A stretch of DNA of 64,000 bases, from positions 254,340,510 through 254,404,509 of the forward strand of contig NC_061512.1 in assembly GCF_022539505.1 (NCBI RefSeq), read 5' to 3'. The DNA comes from Lolium rigidum (taxonomy: Eukaryota; Streptophyta; Magnoliopsida; Poales; Poaceae). Shown here piece by piece: positions 33,087-44,536 of the stretch. The first letter of the stretch is position 1. Every line of letters starts with the position of its first letter. Made by a program: the position numbers and the translations under genes. Under the pieces are notes generated by a model. It did no database searches and was not told where the DNA came from. It was given only the letters and a program-made list of their open reading frames with translations.

Positions 33087-34674
33087 TGATACGTCTCAAA
33101 CGTATCTATAATTTCTTATGTTCCATGCTACTTTTATGATGATACTCACATGTTTTATACACACTTTATGTCATTATTATGCATTTTCCGACACTAACCT
33201 ATTGACGAGATGCCGAAGAGCCAATTGCTGTTTTTGGTTTCAGAAATCCTACAACGGAAATATTCTCGGAATTAGACGAAATCAACGTCCAGGGTCTTAT
33301 TTTTCCACGGAGCTTCCAAAAGACCGAAGGGGATACGAAGTGGGTCCACGAGGTGGCCAGACCATAGGCCGGCGCGGCCAGGGAGGGGCCCGCGCCGCCC
33401 TATGGTGTGGGCCCCTCGTCAGCCCTCCGACTCTGCTCTTCCGCCTACTTATAGCCTTCGTCGCGAAAACCCTTGTACAGAGAGCCACGATACGTAAAAC
33501 CTTCCAGAGACGCCACCGCCGCCAATCCCATCTCGGGGGATTCAGGAGATCGCCTCCGGCACCCTGCCGGAGAGGGGAATCATCTCCCGGAGGACTCTTC
33601 ATCATCATGATCGCCTCTGGATTGATGTGTGAGTAGTTCACCCCTGAACTATGGGTCTATAGCAGTAGCTAGATGGTTGTCTTCTCCTCATTGTGCTATC
33701 ATGTTAGATCTTATGAGCTGCCTATCATGATCAAGATCATCTATTTGTAATGCTACATGTTGTGTTTGTTGGGATCCGATGAATATGGAATACTATGTCA
33801 AGTTGATTATCAATCTATCATATATGTGTTGTTTATGTTCTTGCATGCTCTCTGTTGCTAGTAGAGGCTCGGCCAAGTTGATACTTGTAACTCCAAGAGG
33901 AAGTATTTATGCTCGATAGTGGGTTCATGCCTCCATTGAATCGGGACGATGATGAGAAAGTTCTAAGGTTGTGGATGTGCTGTTGCCACTAGGGATAAAA
34001 ACATCAATGCTTTGTCTAAAGATATTTGTGTTGATTACATTACGCACCATACTCAATGCAATTGTCTGTTGTTTGCAACTTAATACTGGAAGGGGTGCGG
34101 ATGCTAACCCGAAGGTGGACTTTTTAGGCATAGATGCATGTTGGATAGCGGTCTATGTACTTTGTCGTAATGCCCTGATTAAATCTCATAGTAGTCATCG
34201 TGATATGTATGTGCATTGTTATGCCCTCTCTATTTTTCAATTGCCCAACTGTAATTCGTTCACCCAACATGCTATTTATCTTATCGGAGAAACACCACTA
34301 GTGAACTGTGGACCCCGGTCCATTCTTTACATCTGAAATACAATATACTGCAAACTCTGTTCTTTACTGTTCTTCGCAAACAAACATCATCTTCCACACT
34401 ATACATTTAATCCTTTGTTTACGGCAAGCCGGTGAGATTGACAACCTCACTGTTACGTTGGGGCAAAGTACTTTGATTGTGTTGTGCGGGTTCCACGTTG
34501 ACGCCGGAATCCCCGGTATTGCGCCGCACTACACTCCGTCACCAACGACCTTCACGTGATCCTTGACTCCTACTCGGTTCGATAACCTTGGTTTCTTGCG
34601 AGGGAAAACTTGATGTTGTACGCATCACACCTTCCTCTTGGGGTTCCCAACGGACGTGTGCTTCACGCGTATCA
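33087..34674 (+). repeat. 5' LTR of plus-strand Athila-related element
   Basis: 1588 bp, from TGATACGTCTCAAACGTATC to CACGCGTATCA; the seven terminal bases TGATACG and CGTATCA are inverted copies. A TATA-like TACTTATAG (33446-33454) precedes a GC-rich leader. Wording and length match Triticeae Sabrina-like LTRs as I remember them. Confidence 0.85.
33446..33454 (+). promoter_or_regulatory. Candidate LTR TATA-like site
   Basis: TACTTATAG after a GC-rich upstream block. The same position reads TACTTATAG in the LTR at 38191, TATTTAAAG in the LTR at 40378 and TACTTAAAG in the LTR at 51172, so an AT-rich core is kept while its letters vary. Confidence 0.35.
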
Positions 34675-34685
34675 AGCTCTTTTTC

Positions 34686-34703
34686 TGGCGCCGTTGCCGG
34701 GGA
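34686..34703 (+). promoter_or_regulatory. Primer binding site, tRNA-Asp type
   Basis: TGGCGCCGTTGCCGGGGA, perfectly complementary to the 3' end of plant tRNA-Asp, eleven bases after the LTR end. This primer is characteristic of Athila-type elements. Confidence 0.9.
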
Positions 34704-34932
34704 GATCAAGACACGCTGCAAGGGGAGTCTCCCACATCCAATCTCTTTACTTTGTTTTTGTCTTGCTTTACTTTATTTTATTTACTGCTTTGTTTGTTCT
34801 CTATATCAAAAACACACAAAAATTAGTTACTAGCTTTACTGAATTTACTGTCTTGTTTGCGTTCTCTATATTAAAACCACACAAAAAATTAGTTACTTGC
34901 ATTTACTTTATTTACCTTTTGTTTATTTCATC

Positions 34933-35576
34933 ATGTTTCCTCCTAAGTTCACTCTGAAAGACATACCGGTAGGACGAGGGTCTATCATTGGAATAGATAA
35001 TATAGAATCATTTTTCACCCATGTTAGTATGGATGAAGATTTTGAAGATACACCCTTGGTAAAAGCTGCTCCTACTTATGAAAGTGCTACTGCCTGTTTA
35101 ATACACATGTTGGAAACTAGATTTGTTAATCTCAATCCTATAATTCAACATATGTTTCTTACACTCTCTGATATGGAAATGGTAGAAAAGAGAAATTTTG
35201 TTTTAGATGTCCTTCTTAGAGAATTTGGTGATATAGCTAAAGAAGCTAGAAAAGTTTTTATTAAGCACAAGAGGCTTGGTCTTTTCACCGATTTTGCAAG
35301 AACACTTGAAAAGATGGACATGGATAGAGTAAAGTACACTAATAATGTTAATGATGGTGGGGAGATTAAAGTACCAATACCTAGTAAGCTCCTAGAATGC
35401 ATGAAGCTCTAGAAAATAACTATGCTTGGCTTGTTCCTGAAAATTTGTTTGATGAGAATAGCAAGCCTAAGAGTAATGAAAAAGGGGCCTCTAAAACTTA
35501 CATAGATAAGATACAATGCATAGTTGAGAAAACTCCAAACCCCTCTGTTAATGCTTCATCTCTCGATAATACTTGA
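34933..35576 (+). pseudogene. Sole ORF of the small element, unknown protein, one frameshift
   Basis: Begins MFPPKFTLKDIPVGRGSIIG and runs to a premature stop at 35412. A shift near 35395 reopens the frame as HEALENNYAWLVPENLFDEN and leads to VNASSLDNT and a stop at 35574-35576. The intact form would have about 214 residues. It is helical and acidic/basic mixed, with MLETRFVNLNPIIQHMFLTL and VLLREFGDIAKEARKVFIKH. I see no capsid motif, no zinc knuckle, no D-x-G protease and no polymerase. Position and ending parallel the gag-protease frame of the elements at 44.5 and 48.6 kb (DASSFDVT stop), so this protein seems to replace gag and protease. Origin and function unknown; host capture is possible. 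Confidence 0.6.
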
Positions 35577-35587
35577 TTCACACTTTC

Positions 35588-35639
35588 TGCGCCTAGCTGA
35601 AAGGCGTTAAAGAAAATCGCTTATGGGAGACAACCCATT
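35588..35639 (+). promoter_or_regulatory. Conserved double-hairpin block after the stop codon
   Basis: Starts 12 bases after the stop. GCGCCT pairs with AGGCGT around a short loop, and ATGGG pairs with CCCAT around the loop AGACAA. Near-identical copies follow the protease stop at 44484-44536 and 48589-48640. It may act in packaging, dimerisation or translation of the element RNA; that is inference. Confidence 0.6.
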
Positions 35640-38175
35640 ATTTTACTTCTGCACTTTTGTTTTATATTTGAGTCTTGGAAGTTGTTACTACTGTAGCAAC
35701 CTCTCCTTATCTTTATTTTATTGCATTGTTGTGCCAAGTAAAGTCTTTGATAGTAGGGTTGATACTAGATTTGGATTACTGCGCAGAAACAGATTTCTTG
35801 CTGTCACGAAATTTAGCAGCCCCGTCTGTAGGTAACTCATAAAAATCTGCCAATTTACGTGCGTGATCCTCAGATATGTACGCAACTTTCATTCAATATG
35901 AGATTTTTCATCTGAGCAAGTTAAGTGCCCCAGAAAAATTCGTATTTACGGACTGTTCTGTTTTGACAGATTCTGCCTTTTATTTCGCATTGCCTGTTTT
36001 GCTATGTTTGATGGATTTCTTTGTTCCATTAACTTTCAGTAGCTTTGTGCAATGTCCAGAAGTGTTAAGAATGATTATGTCACCTCTGAATATGTGAACT
36101 TTTGATTATGCACTAACCCTCTAATGAGTTTGTTTTGAGTTTGGTGTGGAGAAAGTTTTCAAGGATCAAGAGAGGAGGATGATACAATATGATCAAGAAG
36201 AGTGAAAAGTCTAAGCTTGGGGATGCCCCCGTGGTTCATCCCTGCATATTTTAAGAAGACTCAAGCATCTAAGCTTGGGGATGCCCAAGGCATCCCTTCT
36301 TCATCGACAACTTATCAGGTCACCTCTAGTGAAACTATATTTTTATTCCGTCACATCTTATGTGCTTTACTTGGAGCGTCTCGTATGTTTTTGTTTTTGT
36401 TTTTGTTTGAATAGAATCGGATCCTAGCATTCTTTGTGTGGGAGAGAGACACGCTCCGCTGTTGCATATGAACACATGTGTTCTTAGCTTTACTTTTAAT
36501 GTTCATGGCGAAGGGTGAAACTGCTTCGTTCATTGTTATATGGTTGGAAACAGAAAATGCTTCATGTGGTAATTGGTATAATGTCTTGAATAATTCGATA
36601 CTTGGCAATTGTTGTGCTCATATAGATCATGTTTAAGCTCTTGCATCATGTACTTTGCACCTATTAATGAAGAACTACATAGAGCTTGTTAAAATTTGGT
36701 TTGCATGATTGGTCTCTCTAGAGTCTAAATTTTTTCTGGTGAGGTGTTTGAACAACAAAGAAGACAGTGTAGAGTCTTATAATGCTTGCAATATGTTCTT
36801 ATGTAAGTTTTGCTATACCGGTTTATACTTGAGTTTGCTTCAAACAACCTTGCTAGCCTAAGCCTTGTATTGAGAGGGATTTCTTCTCGTGCATCCAAAT
36901 CCTTGAGCCAAAAACTATGCCATTTGTGTCCACCATACCTACCTACTACATGGTATTTCTCTGCCATTCCAAAGTAAATTACTTGAGTGCTACCTTTAAA
37001 ATTCTATTCTTTGTCTTTGCAATATATAGCTCATGGGAAAATAGCCTTAAAAACTATTGTGGTAAAGAATATGTAGCTTATGTGTCTTATTTCTTATAAG
37101 TTGCTTGTTGAGCGGTAACCATGTTTACGGGGACGCCACCAACTATTACACCTTTGTTGAATATCATGTGAGTTGCTATGCATGTTCATCTTGTCTGAAG
37201 TAAGGGTGATTTATCATGATCAAATGGTTTGAGTATGCATATTGTTAGAGAAGAACATTGGGCCGCTAACTAAAGCCATGAATCATGGTGGAAGTTTCAG
37301 TTTGGACATCAATCCTCAATCTCTTATGAGAATATTATTTGTTGTTGAATGCTTATGCATTAAAGAGGAGTCCATTACTTGTTGTCTATGTTGTCCCGGT
37401 ATGGATGTCTAAGTTCAGAATAATCAAAAACGAGAAATCAAATGCGATATTTCTCCTTAGACCTTTGTACAGGCGGCATAGAGGTACCCCTTTGTGACAC
37501 TTGGTTGAAACATATGTTATGCAATTAAAATCCATGTAAATCCAAGCTAATTAGGACAAGGTGCGAGCACTATTGGTAATCTATGCATGAGGCTTGCAAC
37601 TTATAAGATGTCTTATACATAACACATATGATTTATTACTACCGTTGACAAAATTGTTTCTATGTTTTCAAAATGAAAAGCTCTAGCACAAAAATAGTAA
37701 TCCATGCTTCCCTCTGCGAAGGGCCTATATTTTACTTTATGTTGAGTCAGTTTACCTACTTCTTTCTATCTTAGAAGCAAACACTTGTGTCAACTATGTG
37801 CATTGATTCTTACATTTTTACCTATTGCACTTGTTATATTACTTTGTGTTGACAATTATCCATGAGATATACATGTTGAAGTTGAAAGCAACCGCTGAAA
37901 CTTATATCTTCCTTTGTGCTTCAAAGCTTTCTACTAAGAACCTATTGCTTTATGAGTTAACTCCTATGCAAGTCTTATAGATGCTTGTCTCGAAAGTACT
38001 ATTCATGAAAAGTCTTTGTTATATGATTCAGTTGTTTAATCATTGTCTTTACCATTGCTTCGAATCACTGCATTCATCTCATATGCTTTACAATAGTATT
38101 GATCAAGATTATGATAGCATGTCACTTCGAAATTATCCTTGTTATCGTTTACCTACTCGAGGGCGGGTAGGAACT
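35640..38175 (+). mobile_element. 3' non-coding internal region of the small element
   Basis: Shared with the gag-protease elements at 44.5-47.0 kb and 48.6-51.2 kb. It carries two copies of AAGCTTGGGGATGC at 36213-36226 and 36271-36284 and a conserved word TTTGTACAGGCGGCAT near 37465. Short frames inside are not supported as genes. Confidence 0.7.
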
Positions 38176-38189
38176 AAGCTTGGGGATGC
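38176..38189 (+). promoter_or_regulatory. Polypurine-like tract
   Basis: AAGCTTGGGGATGC, one base before the 3' LTR. The G run is the likely plus-strand primer. Less purine-pure than textbook tracts, but the same word touches the LTR at 51157-51170 and, in reverse, at 30083. Confidence 0.6.
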
Positions 38190-38190
38190 T

Positions 38191-39305
38191 TGATACGTCT
38201 CAAACGTATCTATAATTTCTTATGTTCCATGCTACTTTTATGATGATACTCACATGTTTTATACACACTTTATGTCATTATTATGCATTTTCCGGCACTA
38301 ACCTATTGACGAGATGCCGAAGAGCCAGTTGCTGTTTTCTGCTGTTTTTGGTTTCAGAAATCCTACAAAGGAAATATTCTCGGAATTGGACGAAATCAAC
38401 GCCCAGGGTCTTATTTTTCCACGGAGCTTCCAAAAGACCGAAGGGGATACGAAGTGGGGCCACGAGGTGGCCAGACCATAGGCCGGCGCGGCCAGGGAGG
38501 GGCCCGCGCTGCCCTATGGTGTGGGCCCCTCGTCAGCCCTCCGACTCTGCCCTTCCGCCTACTTATAGCCTTCGTCGCGAAAACCCCTGTACCGAGAGCC
38601 ACGATACGGAAAACCTTCCAGAGACGCCGCCGCCGCCAATCCCATCTCGGGGAATTCTGGAGATCGCCTCCGGCACCCTGCCGGAGAGGGGAATCATCTC
38701 CCGGAGGACTCTTCATCATCATGATCGCCTTCGGATTGATGTGTGAGTAGTTCACCCCTGGACTATGGGTCCATAGCAGTAGCTAGATGGTTGTCTTCTC
38801 CTTATTGTGCTATCATGTTAGATCTTGTGAGCTGCCTATCATGATCAAGATCATCTATTTGTAATGCTACATGTTGTGTTTGTTGGGATCCGATGAATAT
38901 AGAATACTATGTCAAGTTGATTATCAATCTATCATATATGTGTTGTTTATGTTCTTGCATGCTCTCCGTTGCTAGTAGAGGCTCGGCCAAGTTGATACTT
39001 GTAACTCCAAGAGGGAGTATTTATGCTCGATAGTGGGTTCATGCCTCCATTGAATGCGGGACGATGTGACGAAAGTTCTAAGGTTGTGGATGTGCTTGTT
39101 GCCACTAGGGATAAAACATCAATGCTTTGTCTAAGGATATTTGTGTTGATTACATTACGCACCATACTTAATGCAATTGTCTGTTGTTTGCAACTTAATA
39201 CTGGAAGGGGTGCGGATGCTAACCCGAAGGTGGACTTTTTAGGCATAGATGCATGTTGGATAGCGGTCTATGTACTTTTTAGGCATAGATGCATGTTGGG
39301 TAGCC
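38191..39305 (+). repeat. 3' LTR, truncated, with 40 bp duplication at its break
   Basis: Matches 33087 onward to about the middle of the LTR. The end region CTTTTTAGGCATAGATGCAT occurs twice, at 39235 and 39275. Directly after the second copy the sequence switches to the opposite strand of the same LTR. Confidence 0.8.
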
Positions 39306-39600
39306 GCCCTATTGTGTCGCCACCTCGTGGCCCCACTTCGTTTCCTCTTCGGTCTTCTGGAAGCTTCGTGTAAAAATAGGCCCCTGGGCGTTGATTTCGT
39401 CCAATTCCGAGAATATGTCCTTACTAGGATTTCTGAAACCAAAAACAGCAGAAAACGAAGAATCGGCTCTTCGGCATCTCGTCAATAGGTTAGTGCCGGA
39501 AAATGCATAATAATGACATATAATGTGTATAAAACATGTGAGTATCATCATAAAAGTAGCATGGAACATAAGAAATTGTAGATACGTTTGAGACGTATCA
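39306..39600 (-). repeat. Inverted LTR start fused to the truncated LTR
   Basis: About 295 bp equal to the first part of the LTR in reverse orientation, ending GAGACGTATCA at 39600 (that is, TGATACGTCTC on the minus strand). No internal sequence accompanies it. The flank CAAAC does not match TAGAC on the left of the 5' LTR, so the two outer ends are not one simple insertion. Confidence 0.8.
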
Positions 39601-40377
39601 CAAACCGATCCAGTTCCTCTACTCGGCACTGCAACAAATGGCACGTGGAGATAAATGGCGAGCACGAGAATAGGCGCTTCAGCCCAACTTAGGGCAGGAG
39701 GCGTACGACCTCCACGCCATCCCAACTGCCCTGATGGTCTGTTGCACACTTGTTGGTGCGCATCTAGCCCGGCAAACACCTCCTGTGCACCGCCTAGGGA
39801 GAAATCGGCTTGCAAGCGATCTTCTCCACCATGTCTCATACTCTCATCTACCACGGTTTCTACATTTGGTTGAGTTAGTGGCTTCACCGAGAGCAATGGG
39901 AGTGGAGGCAAGTACTCTTCTTTAATCAGGTGTATGCCATGTGTTTAAAAAATTGTCAAAATGTAGAAGCAATATTCATGGTAGTCTTCTTCATGCAGTT
40001 GTGCAATGGAGTCATGTAACTTCTGTCTCATCTTCTAGGACATGTTTACTCGCCGCCTGTCGTTTGCGTATTCAACGGTACTCTGGTTAGGGGTCCCTCC
40101 CGGAGGGGAGAGAGGGGGAGACATGGGGCGAGCATTCACCGGGATGAGGTCACACGAGTTACCCAGCTTCAGACCTCGCAAGAGCGGCGAGATCCTACGT
40201 GTTGCTATAATTCACTATAAGGCAACAAGTGCGCAATTACAGTGAGTTGTGTTGTTATGTCCCTAAAGGTGGGATCTCTACGTCGTTGGCATACCCCTGA
40301 AGTTGGGATCCGTTCCAGAGACAAGATCCCACCTTTGCTGATTTCCGGCATCTGGGCCGCTCGGTTGGGCATAGGCA
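39601..40377. other. Mixed low-copy stretch with a 13 bp inverted repeat
   Basis: No gene recognised. AAAGGTGGGATCT (40265-40277) and AGATCCCACCTTT (40324-40336) form a perfect inverted pair with a 46 base spacer. GC-rich 40085-40200 has no ORF with a domain. Confidence 0.4.
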
Positions 40378-42090
40378 TGATACGTCTCCGACGTATCGAT
40401 AATTTCTTGTGTTCCATGCCACATTATTGATGATATCTACATGTTTTATGCACACTTTATGTCATATTCGTGCATTTTCTGGAACTAACCTATTAACAAG
40501 ATGCCAAAGTGCCAGTTCCTGTTTTCTGCTGTTTTGGTTCCGAAATCCTAGTAAGGAAATATTCTCGGAATCGGACGAAATCAAGACCCAGCATCCTATT
40601 TTTCCACGAAGCTTCCAGAACACCCGAGAGCCGCCAGAGGAGGGCCCTGTGGGCCCCAGATGATAGGGTGGCGCGGCCTGGGCCCTGGCCGCGCCCCCCT
40701 ATGGTGTCGCCGCCTCGTCGCCCCTCCGACTCCGCCTCTTCGCCTATTTAAAGGTCCCTGACCTAAAACCACGATACGGAAGAACCACGATACGGAAAAC
40801 CTTCCAGAGCCGCCGCCATCGCGAAGCCAAGATCTGGGGGACATGAGTCTCTGTTCCGGCACCCTGCCGGAGTGGGGAAGTGCCCCCGGAAGGCTTCTCC
40901 ATCGACACCGCTGCCATCTCCACCGCCATCTTCATCACCGTTGCTGCTCCCATGAGGAGGGAGTAGTTCTCCATCGAGGCTCGGGGCATGTACCGGTAGC
41001 TATGTGGTTCATCTCTCTCCTATGTACTTCAATACAATAATCTCATGAGCTGCCTTACATGATTGAGATTCATATGATGATGCTTGTAATCTAGATGTCA
41101 TTGTGCTAGTCAAGTGAGTTTTACTTATGTGATCTCCAGAGACTCCTTGTCCCACGTGTGTAAAGGTGACAGTGTGTGCACCGTGTGGGTCTCTTAGGCT
41201 ATATTTCACGGAATACTTACTCACTGTTATGAATGGCGTAGTGAAGTGCTTATTTATATCTCTTTATGATTGCAATGTGTTTTGTATCACAATTTATCTA
41301 TGTGCTACTCTAGTGATGTGTTATTAAAGTAGTTTATTCCTCCCGCACGGTGTAATGGTGACAGGTGTGTGCATCCGTGTTAGTACTTGGCGTATGCTAT
41401 GATCATGATCTCTTGTAGATTGTGAAGTTAACTATTGCTATGATAGTATTGATATGATCTATTCCTCCTACGTGGCGTGAAGGTGACAGGTGGGCATGCT
41501 ATGTTAGTACTTGGTTTAGTCGTGTTGATCTTTCTTGCACTCTAAGGTTATTTAAATATGAACATTGAATTGTGGAGCTTGTTAACTCCGGCATTGAGGG
41601 TTCGTGTAATCCTACGCAATGTGTTCATCATCCAACAAGAGTGTAGAGTATGCATTTATCTATTATGTTATGTGATCAATGTTGAGAGTGTCCACTAGTG
41701 AAAGTCTAATCCCTAGGCCTTGTTCCTAAATATCGCTATCGCTGCTTGTTTACTATTTTACTTGCGTTACTACTGTCTGCGTTACTACTGCTTGTTTACT
41801 GTCTCCGGGCAAAGCACTTTTCCGGTGCCGTTGCTACTACTTATTCATACCACCCGTATTTCACTATCTCTTCGCCGAACTAGTGCACCTATTGGGTGTG
41901 TTGGGGACACAAGAGACTTCTTGCTTTGTGGTTGCGGGGTTGCTTGAGAGGGATATCTTTGACCTCTTCCTCCCCGAGATCGATAAACCTTGGGTGATCC
42001 ACTTAAGGGAAACTTGTCTGCTGTTCTACAAACCTCCGCTCTTGGAGGCCCAACACTTGTCTACAAGAATAGAAGCTCCCGTAGACATCA
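40378..42090 (+). repeat. LTR of WHAM-like type, 1713 bp
   Basis: Starts TGATACGTCTCCGACGTATC and ends CGTAGACATCA, followed by a primer site. It resembles the LTR at 51172 for roughly the first 700 bp (leader, GC-rich block, TAGCTA, GAGCTGCCT) and is unlike it afterwards. Near 41813-41833 it contains AGCACTTTTCCGGTGCCGTT, a close copy of its own LTR end plus primer site. The left flank is AGGCA. Confidence 0.8.
40744..40753 (+). promoter_or_regulatory. Candidate LTR TATA box
   Basis: CTATTTAAAG between the GC-rich upstream block and the leader. Confidence 0.4.
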
Positions 42091-42101
42091 AGCACTTTTC
42101 T

Positions 42102-42119
42102 CGGCGCCGTTGTCGGGGA
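42102..42119 (+). promoter_or_regulatory. Primer binding site, tRNA-Asp type, two mismatches
   Basis: CGGCGCCGTTGTCGGGGA compared with the perfect TGGCGCCGTTGCCGGGGA at 34686. Both changes look like ordinary decay. Confidence 0.8.
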
Positions 42120-42344
42120 GATCAAGACACGCCGCAAGGGGAGTCTCCACTTCTCAATCTCTTTACTTTGTTTTTGTCTTGCTTTATTTTATTTACTACT
42201 TTGTTTGCTGCATTATATCAAAACACAAAAAAATTAGTTGCTAGCTTTACTTTATTTACTTGTCTTGTTTGCTATATCAAAAACACAAAAAAATTAGTTT
42301 ACTTGCATTTACTTTATCTAGTTTGCTTTATTTACTATTGCTAA

Positions 42345-43826
42345 AATGGCCAACCCTGAAAATACTAAGTTGTGTGACTTCACTAGCACAAATAATAATG
42401 ATTTCCTATGCACACCTATTGCTCCACCTGCTACTACAGCGGAATTCTTTGAAATTAAACCTCGCTTTACTTAATCTTGTTATGAGAGAGCAATTTTTCG
42501 GTGTTAGTTCCGATGATCTCTGCTGCTGCCCATCTCAATAATTTTGTTGAACTATGTGAAATGCAAAAGTATAAAGATGTAGATGGTGACATTATAAAAT
42601 TAAAATTGTTCCCTTTCTCATTAAGAGGAAGAGCTAAAGATTGGTTGCTATCTCGCACTAAGAATAGTATTGATTCATGGACTAAATGCAAGGATGCTTT
42701 TATTGGTAGATATTATCCCCACTGCTAAAATTATATCTTTGAGGAGTAGCATAATGAATTTTAAACAATTGGATAATGAACATGTTGCTCAAGCTTGGGA
42801 AAGAATGAAATCTTTGGTTAAAAATTGCCCAACCCATGGACTCGACTACTTGGATGATCATCCAAACCTTCTATGCGAGGACTAAATTTTTCTTCGCGGA
42901 ATTTATTGGATTCAGCTGCTGGAGGTACCTTTATGTCCATCACTCTTGGTGAAGCAACAAAGCTTCTTGATAATATGATGGTTAATTACTGCTGAATGGC
43001 ACACGGAAAGAGCTCCACAAGGTAAGAAGGTAAATTCTGTTGAAGAATCCTCTTCCTTGAATGATAAGATTGATGCTATTATGTCTATGCTTGCGAATGA
43101 TAGGACTAATGTTGATCCTAATAATGTTCCATTAGCTTCATTGGTTGCTCAAGAAGAACATGTTGATGTAAACTTCATTAAAAATAATAATTTCAACAAC
43201 AATGCTTATCGGAACAATTCTAGTAATAACTATAGGCCATATCCTTATAATAATGGTAACAGATTATGCTAATTCTTATGGGAATTCTTACAACAATAAT
43301 AGGAATACACCCCCTGGACTTGAGGCCATGCTTAAAGAATTTATTAGTACACAAAGCTGCCTTTAACAAATCTGTTGAGGAAAAGCTCAATAAAATTGAT
43401 ATTCTTGTTTCTAGAGTTGATAGTCTTGCCTCCGATGTTGATCTTTTGAAATCGAAAGTTATGCCTAATAGGGATATTGAAAATAAAATTGTTACTACAG
43501 CAAATGCCATCCAAGTTAGAATTAATGAGAATATAAGACTAATGGCTGAACTGCGTGCTAGGTGGGATAGAGAAGAAAATGAAAAACTAGCTAAAGAGGA
43601 AAATGTAGCTAAGGTTTGGACTATTACCACCACTAGCAATGCTAATGATTCACATGTTGCTGCACCTCCTACTATCAATGGTAAAATAATTGGTGTTGGC
43701 AATGCTTCTACTCCTTTGCAAAGCGCGCAAAATTACACGAGCTCGCTAAAACTGCTTGAAACCGCTTCTGTGATAAAGCTGCTGAAATTTTTTCCAACCT
43801 TGGGGATGATAATCCCATTGCTTTAG
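42345..43826 (+). pseudogene. gag of Athila-like element, many frameshifts
   Basis: Starts MANPENTKLCDFTSTNNNDF, then loses frame near 42465. The capsid core is recognisable in pieces: LNNFVELCEMQKYKDVDGD, LFPFSLRGRAKDWLLS, CKDAFIGRYYP, and FKQLDNEHVAQAWERMKSLV. Further downstream there is an Asn/Tyr-rich linker (43190-43300) and a hydrophilic section with KLNKIDILVSRVDSLASDV (coiled coil). At least five frame changes or stops separate these pieces (near 42465, 42725, 42885, 42995 and 43265). Gag would form the particle; this copy cannot. The second copy at 47375 keeps the last section open for longer. Confidence 0.75.
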
Positions 43827-43835
43827 ATTGTAATG

Positions 43836-44473
43836 ATTTAGATTTTGATGATTGCCACATCTCTGAAGTTATAAAGTTCTTGCAAAAACTTTCTAAGAGT
43901 CCCAATGCTAGCGCTGTAAACTTGGCTTTCACAAAACATATTACAAATGCTCTCATAAAAGCTAGAGAAGAGAAACTAAAACTTGAAACTTCTATTCCTA
44001 GAAAGCTAGAGGATGGTTGGGAGCCCATCATTAAAATGAGAGTCAAAGATTTTGATTGTAATGCTTTATGTGATCTTGGTGCAAGTATTTCTGTTATGCC
44101 TAAAAAAGTCTATGATATGCTTGACTTGCCACCATTGAAAAATTGTTATTTGGATGTTAATCTCGTTGATAATGCTAAAAAGAAACCTTTGGGGAAAGTT
44201 GATAATGTTCATATTATGGTTAACAATAACCTTGTCCCCGTTGATTTTGTTGTCTTGGATATTGAATGCAATGCATCTTGCCCCATTATATTGGGAAGAC
44301 CTTTTCTTCGAACCGTTGGTGCTACTATTGATATGAAGGAAGGTAATATTAAATATCAATTTCCTCTCAAGAAAGGTATGGAAAACTTCCCTAGAAAGAG
44401 AATGAAGGTACCTTATGATTCTATTATTAGAACAAATTATGATGTTGATGCTTCATCTTTCGATGTTACTTGA
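43836..44473 (+). CDS. Aspartic protease domain (retropepsin-like), open fragment
   Basis: The frame includes SNLGDDNPIALDCNDLDFDD-type linker, FTKHITNALIKAREEKLK, then the catalytic CDLGASISVMP and the second signature CPIILGRPFL. Ends DVDASSFDVT. Its upstream fusion to gag is broken near 43770-43830. As in the other copies, nothing of RT, RNase H or integrase follows; the double-hairpin block comes next. Confidence 0.7.
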
Positions 44474-44483
44474 GTTACACTTT

Positions 44484-44536
44484 ACGCGCCTAGCCGAAAG
44501 GCGTTAAAGAAAAGCGCTTATGGGAGACAACCCATG
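44484..44536 (+). promoter_or_regulatory. Conserved double-hairpin block, copy 2
   Basis: Eleven bases after the protease stop. Same stems as at 35588; the first loop differs by one base (TAGCCGA here, TAGCTGA there) while the stems are kept. Confidence 0.6.

Noticed and set aside
38222..38755. ORFs of 98-174 codons in LTR (also 33118-33641 and 51203-51716)
   Set aside because: Shared leader sequence of TGATACG-type LTRs; reading frames differ between copies.
33087..39600. Single complete element with target duplication
   Set aside because: TAGAC on the left and CAAAC on the right do not match, and the right LTR is truncated and fused to an inverted piece.
43220..43702. Antisense ORFs over gag (also 47394-48149)
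   Set aside because: Ser/Phe/Leu-rich mirror frames of Lys/Glu/Asn-rich gag coding sequence.
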